A DNA stretch of 8,116 nucleotides, from positions 1 to 8,116 of the forward strand of contig JARBUQ010000187.1 of NCBI GenBank assembly GCA_029239545.1. The letters run 5' to 3'. Position numbers and translations under genes: made by a program. This document shows, piece by piece, positions 6,636 through 8,116 of this stretch. The notes under the pieces are model-generated. The model was given only the letters and a program-made list of their open reading frames with translations. It searched no databases and was not told the DNA's origin. The DNA comes from Paenibacillus sp. (GTDB taxonomy: Bacteria; Bacillota; Bacilli; Paenibacillales; NBRC-103111). Position 1 is the first letter of the stretch. Each line of letters opens with the position of its first letter.

Positions 6636-7700
6636 ATGGATAGAGTGATAAAGATCGGTATTATTGGTTGCGGCGTCATGGGTCGTGTATATTTGAATGC
6701 GGCCAAGGGCGAATCCTCCATTGCGATTACTGCTGTTGCGGATAGGAATGAGCAGGTAGCAAAGGATACGGCGGCTGAATTCTCGGTTCCTGCGTCGTAC
6801 ACCTCCTCAGAAGCATTGATTGAAGACCCGAATGTAGAAGCGGTTATATTCGCTATTCCGCCTGCGGGCTTTAAGACCGAGCTTGCTTTGCATGCTTTTG
6901 CAAAGGGCAAGCACGGATTGCTGGAGAAGCCGATCGCGATTACGTTGGAAGAGGTTGAGCAGTTAATCAAAGCCTCCGAGGGCCTCGTAGCAGCGAGCTG
7001 TTCTTCCCGTCTGAGATTCTCGGACTCGGCAGAAGCGGTGCGGGCAGTTCTGGAGGAAGGGAAGCTGGGTACACTGCGAACGATCTCATGCAGATGGATA
7101 CTAGCCGCAAAGCCAAAGCCGGAGAAGCTGCCGCCTCCGTGGAGACTGAACCCTGCCCTGAATGGGGGAGGGAATCTGACGAACCTTGGAACCTATGTTC
7201 TGGACTATATGTTCGGCGTTACCGGTTGGAAGCATTCGGTCCAGTCGGTGTCCGGTCGAGTGTGGGGAATACCACTGATGTTCAACGACCATGTAGTTGA
7301 AGGCTCCGTGGGAGAGACGCATAGTGCGGCGATTATTACTTGTCAGGGAGCAGATGCCCCTGTAGTGCTCATCGAGCAGGGGGAGTATACGATTGGGCCG
7401 GAGGAGGCTGCATGGCAGATCTCTGGAGATCGAGGCACACTCAAATTCCGTGTCGTCCCTGGGGCTAACAACGAAGTGCTCCTATATCAATATGACAAGG
7501 ATGAAGTGAAGCCGGTGACGGTATGGTCTGGTGCAGAGACGTTTGCCGAGCTGCAGAGAAGACTTTTGCTTGATTTTGCCGGTGCTGTCAGGGATGGAAG
7601 GGCACCGCGCACCACGCTGCGTCAGGCGTATGAGCTGCAGCGCACTATAGATGCAGTATATCGGTCATCTAAGAGCGGAGATGCTATAAGCTTGTTATAG
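6636..7700 (+). CDS. Gfo/Idh/MocA-family NAD(P)-dependent oxidoreductase
   Basis: The 354-residue length is typical of the family. The N-terminal Rossmann fold shows G11-C-G13-V-M-G16 for the dinucleotide, D36 at the end of the second strand (favouring NAD over NADP), and the E97-K98-P99 motif, whose lysine is a catalytic residue in the family. The C-terminal domain follows, with 'NGGGNLTNLGTYVLD' at 176-190. Here the usual GGGxLxDxGxHxxD has Asn183 for Asp and Tyr187 for the catalytic His; tyrosine at this place is known in glucose-fructose oxidoreductase, but the Asn is unusual. The ATG has AAAGGCGGG about 10 nt upstream. The 49-bp gap after the regulator gene, with no terminator visible, suggests one operon. 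It probably oxidises or reduces a sugar or sugar derivative in the cytoplasm. The cofactor preference and substrate are inference. Confidence 0.92.
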   Translation: MDRVIKIGIIGCGVMGRVYLNAAKGESSIAITAVADRNEQVAKDTAAEFSVPASYTSSEALIEDPNVEAVIFAIPPAGFKTELALHAFAKGKHGLLEKPIAITLEEVEQLIKASEGLVAASCSSRLRFSDSAEAVRAVLEEGKLGTLRTISCRWILAAKPKPEKLPPPWRLNPALNGGGNLTNLGTYVLDYMFGVTGWKHSVQSVSGRVWGIPLMFNDHVVEGSVGETHSAAIITCQGADAPVVLIEQGEYTIGPEEAAWQISGDRGTLKFRVVPGANNEVLLYQYDKDEVKPVTVWSGAETFAELQRRLLLDFAGAVRDGRAPRTTLRQAYELQRTIDAVYRSSKSGDAISLL

Positions 7701-7719
7701 GCTGTCGTAAGAGCTACCC

Positions 7720-7753
7720 AAGGGTCCACTTCGTACAAGGTGAACCCTTTGCT
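7720..7753 (+). terminator. Hairpin after the oxidoreductase gene
   Basis: AAGGGT (7720-7725) pairs with ACCCTT (7744-7749). After one C/A mismatch, CCAC-type pairing continues to T7731-A7738, giving 11 pairs (one wobble) around a six-base loop. A T-containing tail (TTTGCTTTCC) follows but is interrupted. It begins 20 nt past the stop codon, so it probably ends the regulator-oxidoreductase transcript. Confidence 0.6.
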
Positions 7754-7774
7754 TTCCTATATGCCAACTGAAAC

Positions 7775-7828
7775 TCAACAAACGAAGGATCTGACCGGAC
7801 ATTCCCGGTCGGATCCTTCGTTTGTTGA
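7775..7828. terminator. Long hairpin, probable bidirectional terminator between convergent genes
   Basis: Arms 7775-7798 and 7805-7828 pair over 24 bp with a single T-G wobble (7792/7811) and a six-base loop. The inner part is GC-rich (GGATC..GACCGG) and the outer part is A-rich on one arm and T-rich on the other (TTCGTTTGTTGA). On either strand a transcript would therefore form a GC stem followed by U-rich sequence, as expected for a terminator shared by the plus-strand oxidoreductase gene and the minus-strand AraC gene. Confidence 0.75.
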
Positions 7829-7874
7829 TGTCGATTTTCTAAGTTTTAGTGAATTCAGATCGAAACTCCACTGA

Positions 7875-8116
7875 TCAAGGGGAAACTGCCTTGTGTATTT
7901 TACGGAAATTTGAAGGATTCATCCTTGTATATTTGGTAAACATGCGACTGAAATAAAACCCGTTCTCGTACCCGCACTGTATGGCGATCTGCTCGATCGT
8001 CTCATCCGTCTCGATCAGCATCTTTTTGGCTGTCTCCATGCGGATCGAGATGAGGTAGCGGGAGGGGGAGACGCCGAATATGCGCTGAAACTGGCGAGTC
8101 AGCTGCACCGGATTCA
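7875..8116 (-). CDS. AraC-family transcriptional regulator, C-terminal part (partial)
   Basis: The frame ends at a TGA (7877-7875) and stays open to the window edge. The in-frame GTG at 8108 should not be taken as the start: codons before it read Asn-Pro and continue the domain. About 80 residues are seen, covering most of an AraC DNA-binding domain: the end of the first helix-turn-helix ('LTRQFQRIFGVSPSRYL'), the linker helix ('ETAKKMLIETD') and the second helix-turn-helix ('TIEQIAIQCGYENGFYFSRMFTKYTRMNPSNFRK'). The 'YENGFYFSRMFTKY' recognition segment is typical of regulators of sugar metabolism in Firmicutes. The sensor part lies outside the window, so ligand and topology cannot be judged. 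It converges on the oxidoreductase gene, with a shared hairpin terminator between them. Confidence 0.9.
   Translation of the reverse strand, partial: NPVQLTRQFQRIFGVSPSRYLISIRMETAKKMLIETDETIEQIAIQCGYENGFYFSRMFTKYTRMNPSNFRKIHKAVSP

Noticed and set aside
1..8116. CRISPR arrays, tRNA or rRNA genes, transposase genes, toxin-antitoxin pairs or phage genes.
   Set aside because: No regular repeats, RNA-gene sequences or matching protein motifs were seen; the only repeat of note is the two-copy control element.

Overview
The window looks like a carbohydrate-utilisation locus from a Firmicute of the Paenibacillus type. This is an inference from four things: mid-range GC, strong AGGAGG-type ribosome binding sites, a long LipO/YtcQ-like sugar-binding lipoprotein, and a divergent membrane-anchored AraC regulator of the YesS/YtdP type. 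I cannot name the species or the exact substrate.

Layout. Three minus-strand genes fill the left half. At the left edge (1-481) is the start of a secreted protein with a signal peptide and a jelly-roll carbohydrate-binding-like domain; it runs out of the window. Next (642-2367) is a protein without a signal peptide that joins an amidotransferase-like alpha/beta domain to a divergent NodB-type polysaccharide deacetylase-like domain. Third (2518-4134) is a solute-binding lipoprotein. A divergent intergenic region (4135-4354) separates these from two plus-strand genes. These are a 743-residue membrane-bound AraC-family regulator (4355-6586) and, 49 bp later, a Gfo/Idh/MocA-family oxidoreductase (6636-7700), probably in the same operon. 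A convergent region with two hairpins (7701-7874) precedes the C-terminal half of another AraC-family regulator on the minus strand, cut off at the right edge.

How the parts may work together. The likely scheme is that the membrane regulator senses an extracellular sugar signal and activates the divergent binding-protein gene. The binding protein would hand an oligosaccharide to an ABC transporter whose permeases are not in this window. The secreted binding/degrading protein, the deacetylase-like protein and the oxidoreductase would process the glycan or its breakdown products. The substrate is unknown.

The most striking non-coding signal is a duplicated 74-bp upstream element (521-594 and 2387-2460, 65 of 74 positions identical by my alignment). 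It sits in the same orientation directly upstream of the first two minus-strand genes, whose coding sequences do not look alike. A clear intrinsic terminator between these genes means each has its own transcription unit, so the pair looks like a small regulon with a copied control region. Other points are altered catalytic positions in both the deacetylase-like protein and the oxidoreductase, a binding protein without adjacent permeases, and a 24-bp near-perfect hairpin between convergent genes.
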